Shown: piece by piece, positions 17,765 to 26,914 of the stretch
How the letters are laid out: every line of letters begins with the position of its first letter
Position numbering within the stretch: the first letter of the stretch is position 1
Position numbers and translations under genes: made by a program
From: Pseudomonadota bacterium
GTDB taxonomy: Bacteria > Desulfobacterota > Binatia > Binatales > Binataceae
Length of the DNA: 64,000 nucleotides
Direction of reading: 5' to 3'
Assembly: GCA_021323945.1 (NCBI GenBank)
Contig: JAJPKA010000020.1
Span: 62,001-126,000 of the forward strand
The notes under the pieces: model-generated
What the model saw: the letters and a program-made list of their open reading frames with translations, nothing else
Told to the model about the DNA's origin: nothing
Databases searched by the model: none

Positions 17765-20647
17765 ATGGCTGCTATTAATCGATTTAAAGAGCAACTCGCG
17801 CGAGTTGTTGAGGGCGAAGTGCGATTTGATCCCGGCTCGCGCGCACTATACGCAACTGACGCATCCAACTATCGCATGGTGCCGATTGGTGTCGTCATCC
17901 CACGACACGCGGAGGACGTTCTCCGCACACTTCGGCTCGCTTATGAAAATCGTGTCCCGATTCTCCCCCGAGGGGGCGGCACCGCGCTGGCGGGGCAAAC
18001 GGTCAACACCGCCTTAGTCTTGGATTTTTCCAAGTACATGAACCGAATCATAGACATCGATCCGGGCGCGGGGCTGGCGGAAGTCGAACCTGGTGTCGTG
18101 CCGGCCCATCTGAATGCTGCTGCCGCCCAGTATGGTCTCTTTTTCGCGCCTGACCCGGCAACGAAGGACCGCTGCACCGTAGGTGGTATGATCGGCAACA
18201 ATTCCTGCGGTGCTCATTCCGCAGCCTACGGCAAAACGGTCGATAATCTGTTTGACCTCGACTTGCTGCTGTATGACGGCACCTGCCTTACACTGGGCGC
18301 TGGTGGTGAGACCGAATTTGCGAAGGGCCTGGCGCAAGGTGGGCGGGTCGCCGACCTTTATACCAAGCTCCGGCAAATCACTGAGCGATATGGCGATCTC
18401 GTGCGCGCGCGGTATCCCAAAATTCCGCGTCGAGTCTCCGGCTATAACCTGGACCAGCTGCTGGCTGAAAATGGCTTTAATACCGCTAGGGCAGTTGTCG
18501 GGTCGGAAGGGACTCTTGGCATCGTGCTTAAAGCGAGGCTCCGCCTCGTCCCGATTCCGCGCAGAATCGCCCTCATAGTTCTGGGCTTTGATGACGTCTT
18601 CACGGCAGCCGACCAGACCGCCTGGTTAATCGAAAATCAGCTCCAGGCGCTCGAGGGTTTTGATGAGCGGCTGCCCGATTTTGCTCGTCGAAAAGGTCTG
18701 CCCGGAGTTCGATATCTTCCGCAGGGCGCTGCTTACTTGCTCGCGGAAATCGGAGCGGAGAGTGACGAGGAACTTTCGACTACGGCGCAGGCAATCAGAC
18801 GTCAGGCTGAACGATGTGGCGCCTGCACGGGCATTACAGTCTTGCTAGAACCCGCAGAGCAGCGAGCCGTGTGGGGTATCCGGGAATCAGGCCTCGGTGC
18901 CGGCGCGCTAATTGCCGGGCAACCGCGCACCTGGCCGGGAGCCGAAGACTGTGCCGTACCGCCGGCTCGGCTCGGCCCGTTCTTACGCCGCATGGTCTCG
19001 TTGCTGGCACGCTACAAATTGGCGGCAGCAACCTATTATGGTCACTTCGGTGAAGGATGTGTCCATTGTCGAATCAACTTCGATTTCTTTACCGCGCCCG
19101 GCATCGCGACATTCCGTGCGGCGATGACTGAAATCGCGGATCTTGTGGCAGAGTTCGGAGGTTCGCTTTCCGGCGAACACGGCGACGGCCGCGCTCGCTC
19201 CGAGTTGTTGCCCAAGATCTACGGCGGGGAATTGGCTCGCGCCTTCAGCGAGTTCAAAGCCGCGTTCGATCCCGATCGAATGATGAATCCGGGAGTGCTT
19301 GCCGACCCCGAGCCGCTGGACACACATCTGCGCATCAGCGGCGGTTGGAATCCGCAAAAACCCCTTACTCATTTTGATTTCCGCGGTGAGGGCGGGCTGG
19401 CGGGTGCGGCTCTCAAATGTGTGGGCATAGGCAAGTGCCGCAAAACTGACGCTGGCGTAATGTGCCCCTCCTACATGGCAACTCGTGAGGAAGCGTACTC
19501 GACCCGCGGACGTGCGCACCTGCTCTACGAAGCGCTCACTCACAGCGTGTTGCCAGAGGGCTTTGCCGATGTCGCACTGCGGGACGCCCTGGAGCTTTGC
19601 CTGTCATGCAAAGCCTGCAAAACCGAATGCCCAGCCTCGATAGATATGGCGGCCTACAAGGCCGAATTTCTTGCGCACTTTTACCGCATGCATCGCCGTC
19701 CACTCCCAGTGCAATTCTTCGGACAGATCCACGAGATTGCACGGGCAGGGTCGCTCCTACCGGTCGCCTTGAATGCTCTACAGGATGGGTCGGTGGGTTT
19801 AATATTAAGACGCGTATTGCGTTTGCATCCTGAACGTAAGTTGCCCAAGTTTGCGCAGCCGACATTCCGAAGCTGGTTTGCGCGCCGTTCGGGTGGTGGC
19901 GAGGGTCGTCAGCACGTCCTGTTGTTCCCCGACACTTTCACCAATTTTTTTGAACCTGAGGTCGGGATCGCGGCAACTCAGGTGCTGGAGCGCGCAGGAT
20001 TCAATGTGCTCCTGCCAGCAGGTGATCTTTGCTGTGGCCGGCCGCTGTACGAGGCGGGCAAGCTGGAAACGGCGCGTTTACGGTTGCTGGAAATCGTCGC
20101 GGCGCTCGGTCCATTTGTCGACCGCGGCATCAGAATCGTCGGGCTGGAGCCGAGTTGTCTTTTAACCCTGCGTGATGAGCTGCCGGCGTTTTTCCCTCGA
20201 TACAAGGAGGCACGCAAAATCGCCGCGAACGCAATGCTGTTGGGTGAATTTCTCGACAATCACGCTGAGCAATTTGAGCCCCCTGATCTTGAAGCAGCTG
20301 CGCTCATCCACAGCCATTGCCATCAAAAGGCACTGGTGGGATTGGATCACGAGATGGCATTGTTTAAAAAAGCTCGGGGAATTCGGGTTGAAGCGCCCGA
20401 TACAGGATGTTGCGGGATGGCGGGCGCCTTCGGCTACGACATCCGACACTTCAGCGTATCGCGTGCCATTGCCCAGCGCGTTTTGATCCCGGCCATAGAA
20501 AAGACCCGGCACGATACTTTGATCATCGCGGATGGGTTTGCCTGCCGAGCGCAAATCCGCCAATTTTGCAAGGGGCGCCGCCCGATGCATCTGGCACAGG
20601 TGCTTAATCTTCAGCCACGATCTCAGGGTTCAATTGCTCAGTTTTGA
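17765..20647 (+). CDS. FAD-binding and Fe-S dehydrogenase fusion (GlcD-GlcF / YdiJ-type)
   Basis: 960-residue fusion that would oxidise a 2-hydroxy acid such as glycolate, D-lactate or D-2-hydroxyglutarate and pass electrons through Fe-S clusters. The N-terminal FAD_binding_4 domain has PRGGGTALAGQ (about 68) and VGGMIGNNSCGAHS; the FAD-oxidase C domain ends in SGEHGDGRARSELLP. Two ferredoxin-like cluster motifs follow (CVGIGKC...C about 551; CLSCKACKTEC about 611), then two CCG-type cysteine-rich repeats (DLCCGRPLYEAG about 754 with HSHCHQK about 848; DTGCCGMAG about 879). All canonical parts are present and in order. The ATG at 17765 is chosen over 17672 because the domain begins directly after it. 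Substrate unproven. Confidence 0.93.
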   Translation: MAAINRFKEQLARVVEGEVRFDPGSRALYATDASNYRMVPIGVVIPRHAEDVLRTLRLAYENRVPILPRGGGTALAGQTVNTALVLDFSKYMNRIIDIDPGAGLAEVEPGVVPAHLNAAAAQYGLFFAPDPATKDRCTVGGMIGNNSCGAHSAAYGKTVDNLFDLDLLLYDGTCLTLGAGGETEFAKGLAQGGRVADLYTKLRQITERYGDLVRARYPKIPRRVSGYNLDQLLAENGFNTARAVVGSEGTLGIVLKARLRLVPIPRRIALIVLGFDDVFTAADQTAWLIENQLQALEGFDERLPDFARRKGLPGVRYLPQGAAYLLAEIGAESDEELSTTAQAIRRQAERCGACTGITVLLEPAEQRAVWGIRESGLGAGALIAGQPRTWPGAEDCAVPPARLGPFLRRMVSLLARYKLAAATYYGHFGEGCVHCRINFDFFTAPGIATFRAAMTEIADLVAEFGGSLSGEHGDGRARSELLPKIYGGELARAFSEFKAAFDPDRMMNPGVLADPEPLDTHLRISGGWNPQKPLTHFDFRGEGGLAGAALKCVGIGKCRKTDAGVMCPSYMATREEAYSTRGRAHLLYEALTHSVLPEGFADVALRDALELCLSCKACKTECPASIDMAAYKAEFLAHFYRMHRRPLPVQFFGQIHEIARAGSLLPVALNALQDGSVGLILRRVLRLHPERKLPKFAQPTFRSWFARRSGGGEGRQHVLLFPDTFTNFFEPEVGIAATQVLERAGFNVLLPAGDLCCGRPLYEAGKLETARLRLLEIVAALGPFVDRGIRIVGLEPSCLLTLRDELPAFFPRYKEARKIAANAMLLGEFLDNHAEQFEPPDLEAAALIHSHCHQKALVGLDHEMALFKKARGIRVEAPDTGCCGMAGAFGYDIRHFSVSRAIAQRVLIPAIEKTRHDTLIIADGFACRAQIRQFCKGRRPMHLAQVLNLQPRSQGSIAQF

Positions 20648-20759
20648 TTTTGGCAATCCCATGTCCGAAAACACCTCTCTTCGGGCATTGCAGCGTAGCC
20701 GCGTCAAGGCTATTGCCGGCGGCTGGCTGCTGTGAAAGCGTACGGAGCTGAATTCTCTT

Positions 20760-21764
20760 ATGCGGTTAGGCATCACTATTCCTCTCGATGGATTTCAGGA
20801 TCGTCATTTCGTTGAATTGGTCCGACAGGCGGAAAAACTGGGATTCACTGACGCCTGGAGCTACGAAACCTCTTCGGGCGACGCCTTCACGCCGGTTGCG
20901 GCTGCCGCAACGGTGACGGAACGAATTCGTCTGGGAACCGCGATCGTGCCCGTCTTTACCCGTCCAGCCGCTTTGATCGCATTATCAGCGGCCGGGGTTC
21001 AGCAGTTTTCCGGGGGGCGATTTATCCTGGGTATCGGTATTTCAACTCCGACAATTGTCGAGCAGTGGATGGGGATTCCGTACAAGCTGCCGGTCACTCG
21101 GCTGCGCGAAACTGTCGCTGCCTTACGCGCCACGTTTGGCGGGCAAAAAGTGACGACCGCTGGCAAAGCAGTGCGAATCAATGGCTTCCGGCTCGGCACA
21201 CCGCCCGCGGTTGCACCTCCAATCTATATCGGCGCCCAGGGTCAATTGATGCTCCAGACCGCGGGCGAACTCGGGGACGGCGTCATCGTGAATTACATCA
21301 CTCCGGAGACATTCCCGCGAATGCTCGATGAAATACGCAAGGGCGCGCGAAAGGCCGGTAAAAGTGCCGACTCACTTGATATCGCTTGCCGCATCCTGGT
21401 AGCGGTCGACGAGGAGTACGAGACAGTCCGCGAACACCTAAGGCGCGAACTGACGGCTTATCTGACTGTTCCGCAATATAATCGTTTCTTTCAATGGATC
21501 GGCTACCAAGATGAGGCTCAGGCAGCTCTCGAGGCATGGAATGCGGGCGATCGACGCAAAGCCCTGTCACTGGTGCCCGACCATATGCTCGAATCTATTT
21601 TCGTCTTTGGCACGGTTTCACAGATCGTGATGCGGTTGCGCGAGTACGAACGGGCAGGAATCACTACTACGGCGCTGCAATTCACTTCGTTTCAAACCGA
21701 CCCCGAACGGAAGCGGCGACGTATAATGGCAGCGATGGAGGCGTTAGCCGGTTCCTGGTCCTAA
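20760..21764 (+). CDS. LLM-class flavin/F420-dependent oxidoreductase
   Basis: 334-residue luciferase-like TIM-barrel protein. MRLGITIPLDGF, RIRLGTAIVPVFTRP, GVQQFSGGRFILGIGIS and APPIYIGAQGQLM are the usual strand and loop markers for the flavin or F420 site. It is one of three LLM proteins in the window, and the three differ clearly from each other. The gene lies 112 bases after the FAD/Fe-S dehydrogenase on the same strand but no shared transcript is certain. Whether the cofactor is FMNH2 or F420H2 cannot be told from motifs alone; no F420 biosynthesis gene is in the window. Confidence 0.88.
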   Translation: MRLGITIPLDGFQDRHFVELVRQAEKLGFTDAWSYETSSGDAFTPVAAAATVTERIRLGTAIVPVFTRPAALIALSAAGVQQFSGGRFILGIGISTPTIVEQWMGIPYKLPVTRLRETVAALRATFGGQKVTTAGKAVRINGFRLGTPPAVAPPIYIGAQGQLMLQTAGELGDGVIVNYITPETFPRMLDEIRKGARKAGKSADSLDIACRILVAVDEEYETVREHLRRELTAYLTVPQYNRFFQWIGYQDEAQAALEAWNAGDRRKALSLVPDHMLESIFVFGTVSQIVMRLREYERAGITTTALQFTSFQTDPERKRRRIMAAMEALAGSWS

Positions 21765-21816
21765 TTTTTAATTTTTATGCGCTTCGATGGCGAAGGTCCT
21801 TAGTCCCTTTAAAGTC

Positions 21817-22755
21817 TTAGAGGCTCGATAGGTAACCGGACTGCCTGGTGAGCATCATTGCGAGCGCGGTAAGGTCCTCGTCGCTGTAGTATTCGAGCTC
21901 GATGCGGCCCGGGGACTTGCCTCTGCGATTAATAATCCGGACTTTGCGCTTAAGCGCGCGCTGCATGGAATCGCGCAGCGCCTGAAGATTGGGATCAGAG
22001 TCAGGTCGTTGGCTCGATGGCGAATTCGATACGCTGTTGACCGTCAGTCGCCGCCTGGCTGTCAATTGCTCCACGTCGCGCGCAGACAGGCCCCGTTCTG
22101 CTATAAAACGGGCCTGCCTCATTTGTTCCTCAGCTGATTGCAGTGCAAGCAAAGGGCGAACTTGACCAGCGGTTAGCACCCCGCTGTTCACCATCTCCAG
22201 GATGGCGGGGGGTAGCTCGGTAAGCCGGATCATATTGGTGACGTATGTTCGGCTCTTGCCTATTCGGCCGGCTATTTGTTCATGTGTCAGGCCGAATTCC
22301 CGGTTGAGCCGTTCAAAGGCGCGACCTTCCTCCACGGGATTGAGGTTCTCGCGCAATAAATTTTCGACCAACGACAGCTCCAAAGCTTCCTGGTCATCCA
22401 ACTGACGAACGATCACCGGCACTCTTTCGAGCTTGGCTATGCGCGCAGCACGAAGCCGTCGCTCACCTGCAATCAGCTCGAACGCGCCAGTGGCAAGCGG
22501 CCTCACTATCAGCGGCTCAATGACGCCCTGGGTCTTTATCGCTGCCGCTAGTTCTTCGAGAGCTTTTTCGTCGAAGATCTGGCGGGGTTGAAACCGGCTC
22601 ATTACGATTTGGTCTGGTTCGATCAGCAAGACTGGGGAAGAAGGGCGTTGCCTGGCGTCGCCTTCGGCGTCGTGGTGGCCGTTGGATGCAATGGTCAATT
22701 CGCTGCCAGGGCTGATTAAGGCGTCGAGTCCGCGACCCAAAGGCCTCCGTGTCAT
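21817..22755 (-). CDS. parB: Chromosome-partitioning protein ParB
   Basis: 312-residue CTP-dependent clamp that loads at parS and spreads. The N-terminal CTPase is visible with LIAGERRLRAAR and ENLLRENLNPVEEGRAF, followed by the HTH with HEQIAGRIGKSRTYVTNMIRL, a linker, and the C-terminal dimerisation end GRIELEYYSDEDLTALAMML. It starts inside the stop of parA (4-base ATGA overlap). Two near-perfect parS sites lie upstream in the same operon at 23678-23693 and 24510-24525. Canonical length. Confidence 0.97.
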   Translation of the reverse strand: MTRRPLGRGLDALISPGSELTIASNGHHDAEGDARQRPSSPVLLIEPDQIVMSRFQPRQIFDEKALEELAAAIKTQGVIEPLIVRPLATGAFELIAGERRLRAARIAKLERVPVIVRQLDDQEALELSLVENLLRENLNPVEEGRAFERLNREFGLTHEQIAGRIGKSRTYVTNMIRLTELPPAILEMVNSGVLTAGQVRPLLALQSAEEQMRQARFIAERGLSARDVEQLTARRRLTVNSVSNSPSSQRPDSDPNLQALRDSMQRALKRKVRIINRRGKSPGRIELEYYSDEDLTALAMMLTRQSGYLSSL

Positions 22756-23657
22756 CCGTTTCTCCTTACCCGCTCATTGTCACGTCCAAACAGCGCTCGG
22801 AGATTCCAACTTTTCCGAGTCTGTTCGCCAGAAGCTTCAATGGGATCCTGAGGCGAGATGTGAGTAGCGCCGGTTCGCAGCGCTATCTCTGCGGCCAAGG
22901 CGCGATAGGCCTCTGCTCCGGCTGATTTAGCGTCGTATTCAATGACTGACAATCCATGGCTGGGGCTTTCAGAGAGGCGAACATTGCGGGGGATCACGCT
23001 TTGAAAAAGCTTGTCTGGAAAATGACGGCTCACGTCGCGAGCTATCTCGTGGCTAAGGCGGTTGCGGGAGTCGAACATTGTGAGGACGATCCCGTCGATC
23101 TCCAAGTCGGGGTTCAATACTCTGCGAACCCGAGCGATGGTTCCAAGCAACGCGCTCAAGCCCTCAAGCGCATAATACTCGCATTGCATCGGAACGATGA
23201 CCGAGTCGGCTGCAACCATTGCATTAAGCGTCAGCAAGCCGAGAGAGGGTGGCGTGTCGATTAGAACAAACGAATAGTGATCCTTGATCGGGTCAAGGAT
23301 CTCCTTTAAACGCCGCTCCCGATGATCCGCCCCTGCCAGTTCGACCTCTGCGCCGACCAGGTTCGCACTTGAGGGCAACAGGAAAATCCGGTCGCGAATT
23401 CTGCGTAAAGCCTGGGTCACTTCAACAGTGCCCACAATCGCCTCGTAAACAGTCGCCCCCGATGCTTTGATTTCGCTGAGTTCCGCCTGCGGAGTCAGCC
23501 CAGAGGTAGTATTACCTTGAGGATCGAGATCGACGACAAGTAACGGAAGGCCGGCGGCATCGCCATTGGCTTGCGCAAGTGCGACCGCGAGATTAATGGC
23601 GGTCGTGGTCTTACCGACACCGCCTTTCTGATTGGCTATAGCAACCAACCGCCCCAC
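22752..23657 (-). CDS. parA: Chromosome-partitioning ATPase ParA/Soj
   Basis: 301-residue deviant-Walker ATPase. KGGVGKTTTAINLA (about 11-24), DLDPQGNTTSG and LIDTPPSLGLLTLNAM are the Walker A, A' and B elements. It forms ATP-bound dimers on DNA that ParB complexes release. The C-terminal 40 residues (after ALRTGA) are a polar tail longer than in Soj of Bacillus. It overlaps parB by 4 bases. One parS-like palindrome sits 21 bases upstream of its start, so ParB binding there could affect parAB expression. Confidence 0.97.
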   Translation of the reverse strand: MGRLVAIANQKGGVGKTTTAINLAVALAQANGDAAGLPLLVVDLDPQGNTTSGLTPQAELSEIKASGATVYEAIVGTVEVTQALRRIRDRIFLLPSSANLVGAEVELAGADHRERRLKEILDPIKDHYSFVLIDTPPSLGLLTLNAMVAADSVIVPMQCEYYALEGLSALLGTIARVRRVLNPDLEIDGIVLTMFDSRNRLSHEIARDVSRHFPDKLFQSVIPRNVRLSESPSHGLSVIEYDAKSAGAEAYRALAAEIALRTGATHISPQDPIEASGEQTRKSWNLRALFGRDNERVRRNG

Positions 23658-23677
23658 AACGTCCCGCCTCCTCCCGA

Positions 23678-23693
23678 TGTTTCCCGTGAAACA
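23678..23693. promoter_or_regulatory. parS: parS site (15/16)
   Basis: TGTTTCCCGTGAAACA, one mismatch to the consensus parS palindrome TGTTTCACGTGAAACA. It lies just upstream of parA in the rsmG-parA gap, where ParB sites are common. The single change breaks the central symmetry and may weaken binding. Confidence 0.88.
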
Positions 23694-23806
23694 TCGTCGA
23701 GCGTCAAGCCATGATTATAATAAGCGTCGGCCTAGCCAAAGGCAAAATGTCGCCCGCATGATCGGTTGCCGGTGAGCTTCACGGGTATCGTTGAACTTAT
23801 AAGCCT

Positions 23807-24547
23807 TCATGCCCGTCGCCACATGGCCAAGATACGTTCAAAAACCGCGGCTTTTCTTGGAACCTTGTAGGAGACCGCTCGAAAGTCAATGAGCTCCTTG
23901 TTCGCTGCCTCACTCAAGGCGAGATCCTGGCCGATATTGGCATACAGAATAGCCACGCCGCCCGACCTCAATACCGACGAGGCTACAGAATGGAACAACG
24001 GAGCGCGGGCGAATGCCCTGGCGGTAACGACGTCAAATTTGGCCGACGGAAGGGACTGCCGAACCGCCACATTGGCCAAGCCCAGCTCAGCGGCAGCGAT
24101 GCTGAGGAAGCTGGCACGCTTGCGGCGACCTTCAAGCAGCGTGAAATTTGCCGATGACGCTGAGGCCAGAATCAAGCCCGGGAACCCGGCGCCAGTACCC
24201 AGATCGAGAATACGGCTTTCGGGACCGAAGGCTTTAAGCAAGCGGTCATCCGATACAGAAAGCGACAGTGGCGCCAAGCTATCGAGAATATGGAATGAGA
24301 GCTCATGCGAATTATGCGGCTCGGCGGTTAAATTGACTCTGGTACCCCACCAACCAACTAGCTCAGCGAGCCTTTCTATCCGGTTCAGCAAGGTCCCGCG
24401 CTCGACTCGCCAGAAATCACAACTCAGGTGTTTACCAACGATGAGACGAACTTCCGCACCGATTTCTGAATACTCTTGCTGACTAGTCGAGCTGCCGGAC
24501 GGCAGATTATGTTTCACGTGAAACGGCGCCATCCATGTCTGGATCAT
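23807..24547 (-). CDS. rsmG: 16S rRNA (guanine-527-N7) methyltransferase RsmG
   Basis: 246-residue SAM methyltransferase for G527 of 16S rRNA. SAM motif [16 protein letters not shown], then [12 protein letters not shown] and [10 protein letters not shown] are characteristic. The ATG at 24547 follows GAGG at about 11 bases; a second ATG at 24532 lacks a ribosome site. The start overlaps the end of mnmG by 41 bases. Residues 9-13 (FHVKH) are encoded by the parS palindrome at 24510-24525, so the site has constraints from two reading frames. Order mnmG-rsmG-parA-parB is the ancestral one. Confidence 0.94.
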   Translation of the reverse strand: MIQTWMAPFHVKHNLPSGSSTSQQEYSEIGAEVRLIVGKHLSCDFWRVERGTLLNRIERLAELVGWWGTRVNLTAEPHNSHELSFHILDSLAPLSLSVSDDRLLKAFGPESRILDLGTGAGFPGLILASASSANFTLLEGRRKRASFLSIAAAELGLANVAVRQSLPSAKFDVVTARAFARAPLFHSVASSVLRSGGVAILYANIGQDLALSEAANKELIDFRAVSYKVPRKAAVFERILAMWRRA

Positions 24548-26420
24548 CAGCTCTCATCCTCAAGCTGCGTCGCGAACGAATGTGAACCGCTAGCAGCGCA
24601 ACAGCTGCCGGTGTGACACCGGGAGCGCGAGCTGCCTGACCGAGCGTGGCAGGCCGAAGTTGCGACAGGCGTTCCCGCACTTCGGTTGAGAGCCCAGGTA
24701 CAGCGTAGAAATCGAGGGAGGGGGGAATGGCAGTGTCTTCGAGGCGTTTGTTACGCGCAACGGCCTCGCTCTGTTTACGCACATAACCCTCGTACTTGAC
24801 CTCAGTTTCAAGAGCCGCTGCTTCATCCGTGTCGAGCGTGGATGGAATGCCAATCACGCTCAAGAGCGCTTGATATGGCACCTCAGGTCGCCGTAGCAGG
24901 TCGATCGCCCGAACAGTACTCGTGATCGACACCGAACCCAGGCTGGAAAGGAAGGTGTTCACTTCCATCGAGGGCTGAACCCGCAATTCTTTCAAGCGCT
25001 GAATCTCGGCTTTGACGGACTCTTCTTTTGAATGGACTCGAGCAGTGGCTTCTGCGCCGAGCAGCCCAAGTTGCTCGCCTAATGGAGAGAGCCTGCGATC
25101 GGCATTGTCCTCCCGCAGCAGCAAACGATATTCAGCCCTTGAAGTGAACATCCGGTAGGGTTCCCCGCCGATGCCACGAGTGACGAGATCATCGATCATC
25201 ACTCCAATGTAGGACTGGTCTCGGCGCAGAATAAGCGGAGGCTCACCACGGATCCTCAGCGCGGCGTTTATTCCGGCAATCAACCCTTGAGCAGCGGCTT
25301 CTTCGTAACCGGTGGTACCATTCAACTGACCTGCAAAGTACAGCCCTCGCACGAGCTTGGTCTCAAGCGAGGGATAAAGTTGGGTGGGATCAGAAAAATC
25401 ATATTCGATAGCATAACCTGGCCGCATAATCTCAGCTTGCTCCAATCCCCGGATGGAGCGGACCATCGCGAGTTGTACATCAAGCGGGAGACTGGTCGAG
25501 AGCCCGTTGGGATAAACCTCGACCGTGTCGCGTCCCTCAGGTTCAAGGAAGATTTGGTGGCGCTCCTTGTCGTGAAACCGCATGACCTTATCCTCCACCG
25601 ACGGGCAATAACGCGGTCCACGGCTTTGAATGACCCCGGAATACATCGGCGAACGGTCGGCTGCACTGCGTATAAGTTGGTGTGTCGTAGCGTTGGTGTA
25701 GGTCAGATGGCATGGCAATTGTGGGCGTTCGATTCGTCGTGTGCGGAAGGAAAAAGGGGGCGGCGGGTCGTCGCCAGGCTGAACTTCGAGCTCCGAGTAA
25801 TCAATCGTTCGGCCATCGAGCCGAGGACAAGTACCGGTTTTCAATCGCCCGATCCTGAAACCGAGCTGCGCCAGACTCTCACTGAGTCCCATTGCCGCGA
25901 AATCCCCGGCTCGCCCCGCATTGTAATTTCGCAGTCCGACGTGTACGAGACCCTTCAAAAATGTGCCTGTGGTCAGAATGATGCACGGCGCCTCGAAGAT
26001 TTCGCCCATTTGGGATTCGACGGCCTTGACGGCCCCATTGTCGACGATGAGCTTCTCAACGGTTGCCTGACGGACAGCGAGATTGGGTGTGGTCTCGAGT
26101 ATGCGCTTCATCCTCGACCGATAAGCGGCCTTATCTGCCTGCGCTCTGCGAGCGCGCACAGCCGGCCCCTTACGTGTGTTCAAAAACCTGAATTGTATTC
26201 CGGTTTCGTCAATCGCGAGCGCCATTTCACCGCCAAGCGCATCAATCTCACGCACCAAATGACTCTTGCCAATACCTCCGATTGCGGGGTTACAGGACAT
26301 TTGACCTATGTGGTCGAGGTTCAATGTCAGTACGAGTGTCTGGGCTCCCATTCGGGCCGCTGCTAGCGAAGCCTCGATACCAGCGTGACCGGCCCCAACG
26401 ACAATAACGTCGTAACGCAT
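24507..26420 (-). CDS. mnmG: tRNA uridine 5-carboxymethylaminomethyl modification enzyme MnmG
   Basis: 637-residue FAD enzyme that works with MnmE on the wobble uridine of several tRNAs. [19 protein letters not shown] is the FAD Rossmann motif, [27 protein letters not shown] is the family signature, and [18 protein letters not shown] lies near the expected place. The C-terminus runs over the parS site: the final residues VSRET are the palindrome itself. It is separated from mnmE by almost 500 bases, unusual for this pair, so it must have its own promoter. Confidence 0.97.
   Translation of the reverse strand: MRYDVIVVGAGHAGIEASLAAARMGAQTLVLTLNLDHIGQMSCNPAIGGIGKSHLVREIDALGGEMALAIDETGIQFRFLNTRKGPAVRARRAQADKAAYRSRMKRILETTPNLAVRQATVEKLIVDNGAVKAVESQMGEIFEAPCIILTTGTFLKGLVHVGLRNYNAGRAGDFAAMGLSESLAQLGFRIGRLKTGTCPRLDGRTIDYSELEVQPGDDPPPPFSFRTRRIERPQLPCHLTYTNATTHQLIRSAADRSPMYSGVIQSRGPRYCPSVEDKVMRFHDKERHQIFLEPEGRDTVEVYPNGLSTSLPLDVQLAMVRSIRGLEQAEIMRPGYAIEYDFSDPTQLYPSLETKLVRGLYFAGQLNGTTGYEEAAAQGLIAGINAALRIRGEPPLILRRDQSYIGVMIDDLVTRGIGGEPYRMFTSRAEYRLLLREDNADRRLSPLGEQLGLLGAEATARVHSKEESVKAEIQRLKELRVQPSMEVNTFLSSLGSVSITSTVRAIDLLRRPEVPYQALLSVIGIPSTLDTDEAAALETEVKYEGYVRKQSEAVARNKRLEDTAIPPSLDFYAVPGLSTEVRERLSQLRPATLGQAARAPGVTPAAVALLAVHIRSRRSLRMRADDPDMDGAVSRET
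24510..24525. promoter_or_regulatory. parS: parS site (15/16) inside mnmG/rsmG overlap
   Basis: TGTTTCACGTGAAACG, with the full inner 14-bp palindrome GTTTCACGTGAAAC and one end mismatch. It lies inside coding sequence of both mnmG (last codons, VSRET) and rsmG (FHVKH) on the minus strand. Confidence 0.92.
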
Positions 26421-26914
26421 CGCATCTATCCTGTTTTATTCGACTGTGAAGACAAGTGGCGAAAAGGCTAAAGTTATTAACATGTATGTAAGAAACGACG
26501 AAAATAAAAGTCAGTCATCTCAAGGATGCCGGTCGGATTGAGCTTTCTTTGGCATCACCTTTGATCATAGGATTCAGTGACAGCGAAGCAGCTGTGGCAA
26601 ATTCGAATGGGCGGTCCTAAGGTACGCCAGCGGGCTTCCCCCCCACCGTTTGGTGTACTAACGCCTTGCGGCGGACCGCCCACCCTTAAACATCTAGAAG
26701 CGCCTGAGAGCACACGTAAACATCTATATGTTCGCCGTCTGCGCTGGTTCAAGAGCAATCAGTCGCCGTCCCGACCGGTTTTGATGGAGCTCGCAAGGCC
26801 TTAGCCGAATCGGCCTTGAGTCCGCCACGAATGAAAGCAGATTTTCAAAGTAGTATCATTTTTTGGCTCTCGGGGCAGCGCCGCTTTCGCCAAGCACTGC
26901 GTGCGAGCTCCGGA
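26421..26914. other. Long mnmE-mnmG gap with structured element
   Basis: Almost 500 bases with no supported gene between two genes that are normally adjacent. The part next to mnmG (26421-26580) is AT-richer and should carry the mnmG promoter. The middle holds a perfect 9-bp inverted repeat GGGCGGTCC (26609-26617) / GGACCGCCC (26673-26681), with a further AAGG/CCTT pairing inside it, and a direct repeat TAAACATCTA (26687-26696 and 26717-26726, 30 bp apart). A third element, CAAGGCC/GGCCTTG with an 11-nt loop, is at 26794-26818. None has a T-tract. Confidence 0.6.

Noticed and set aside
26611-26623. 13-base identity to the conserved 23S rRNA segment CGGTCCTAAGGTA
   Set aside because: The surrounding sequence is not rRNA, and the match is probably chance or part of the inverted-repeat structure.
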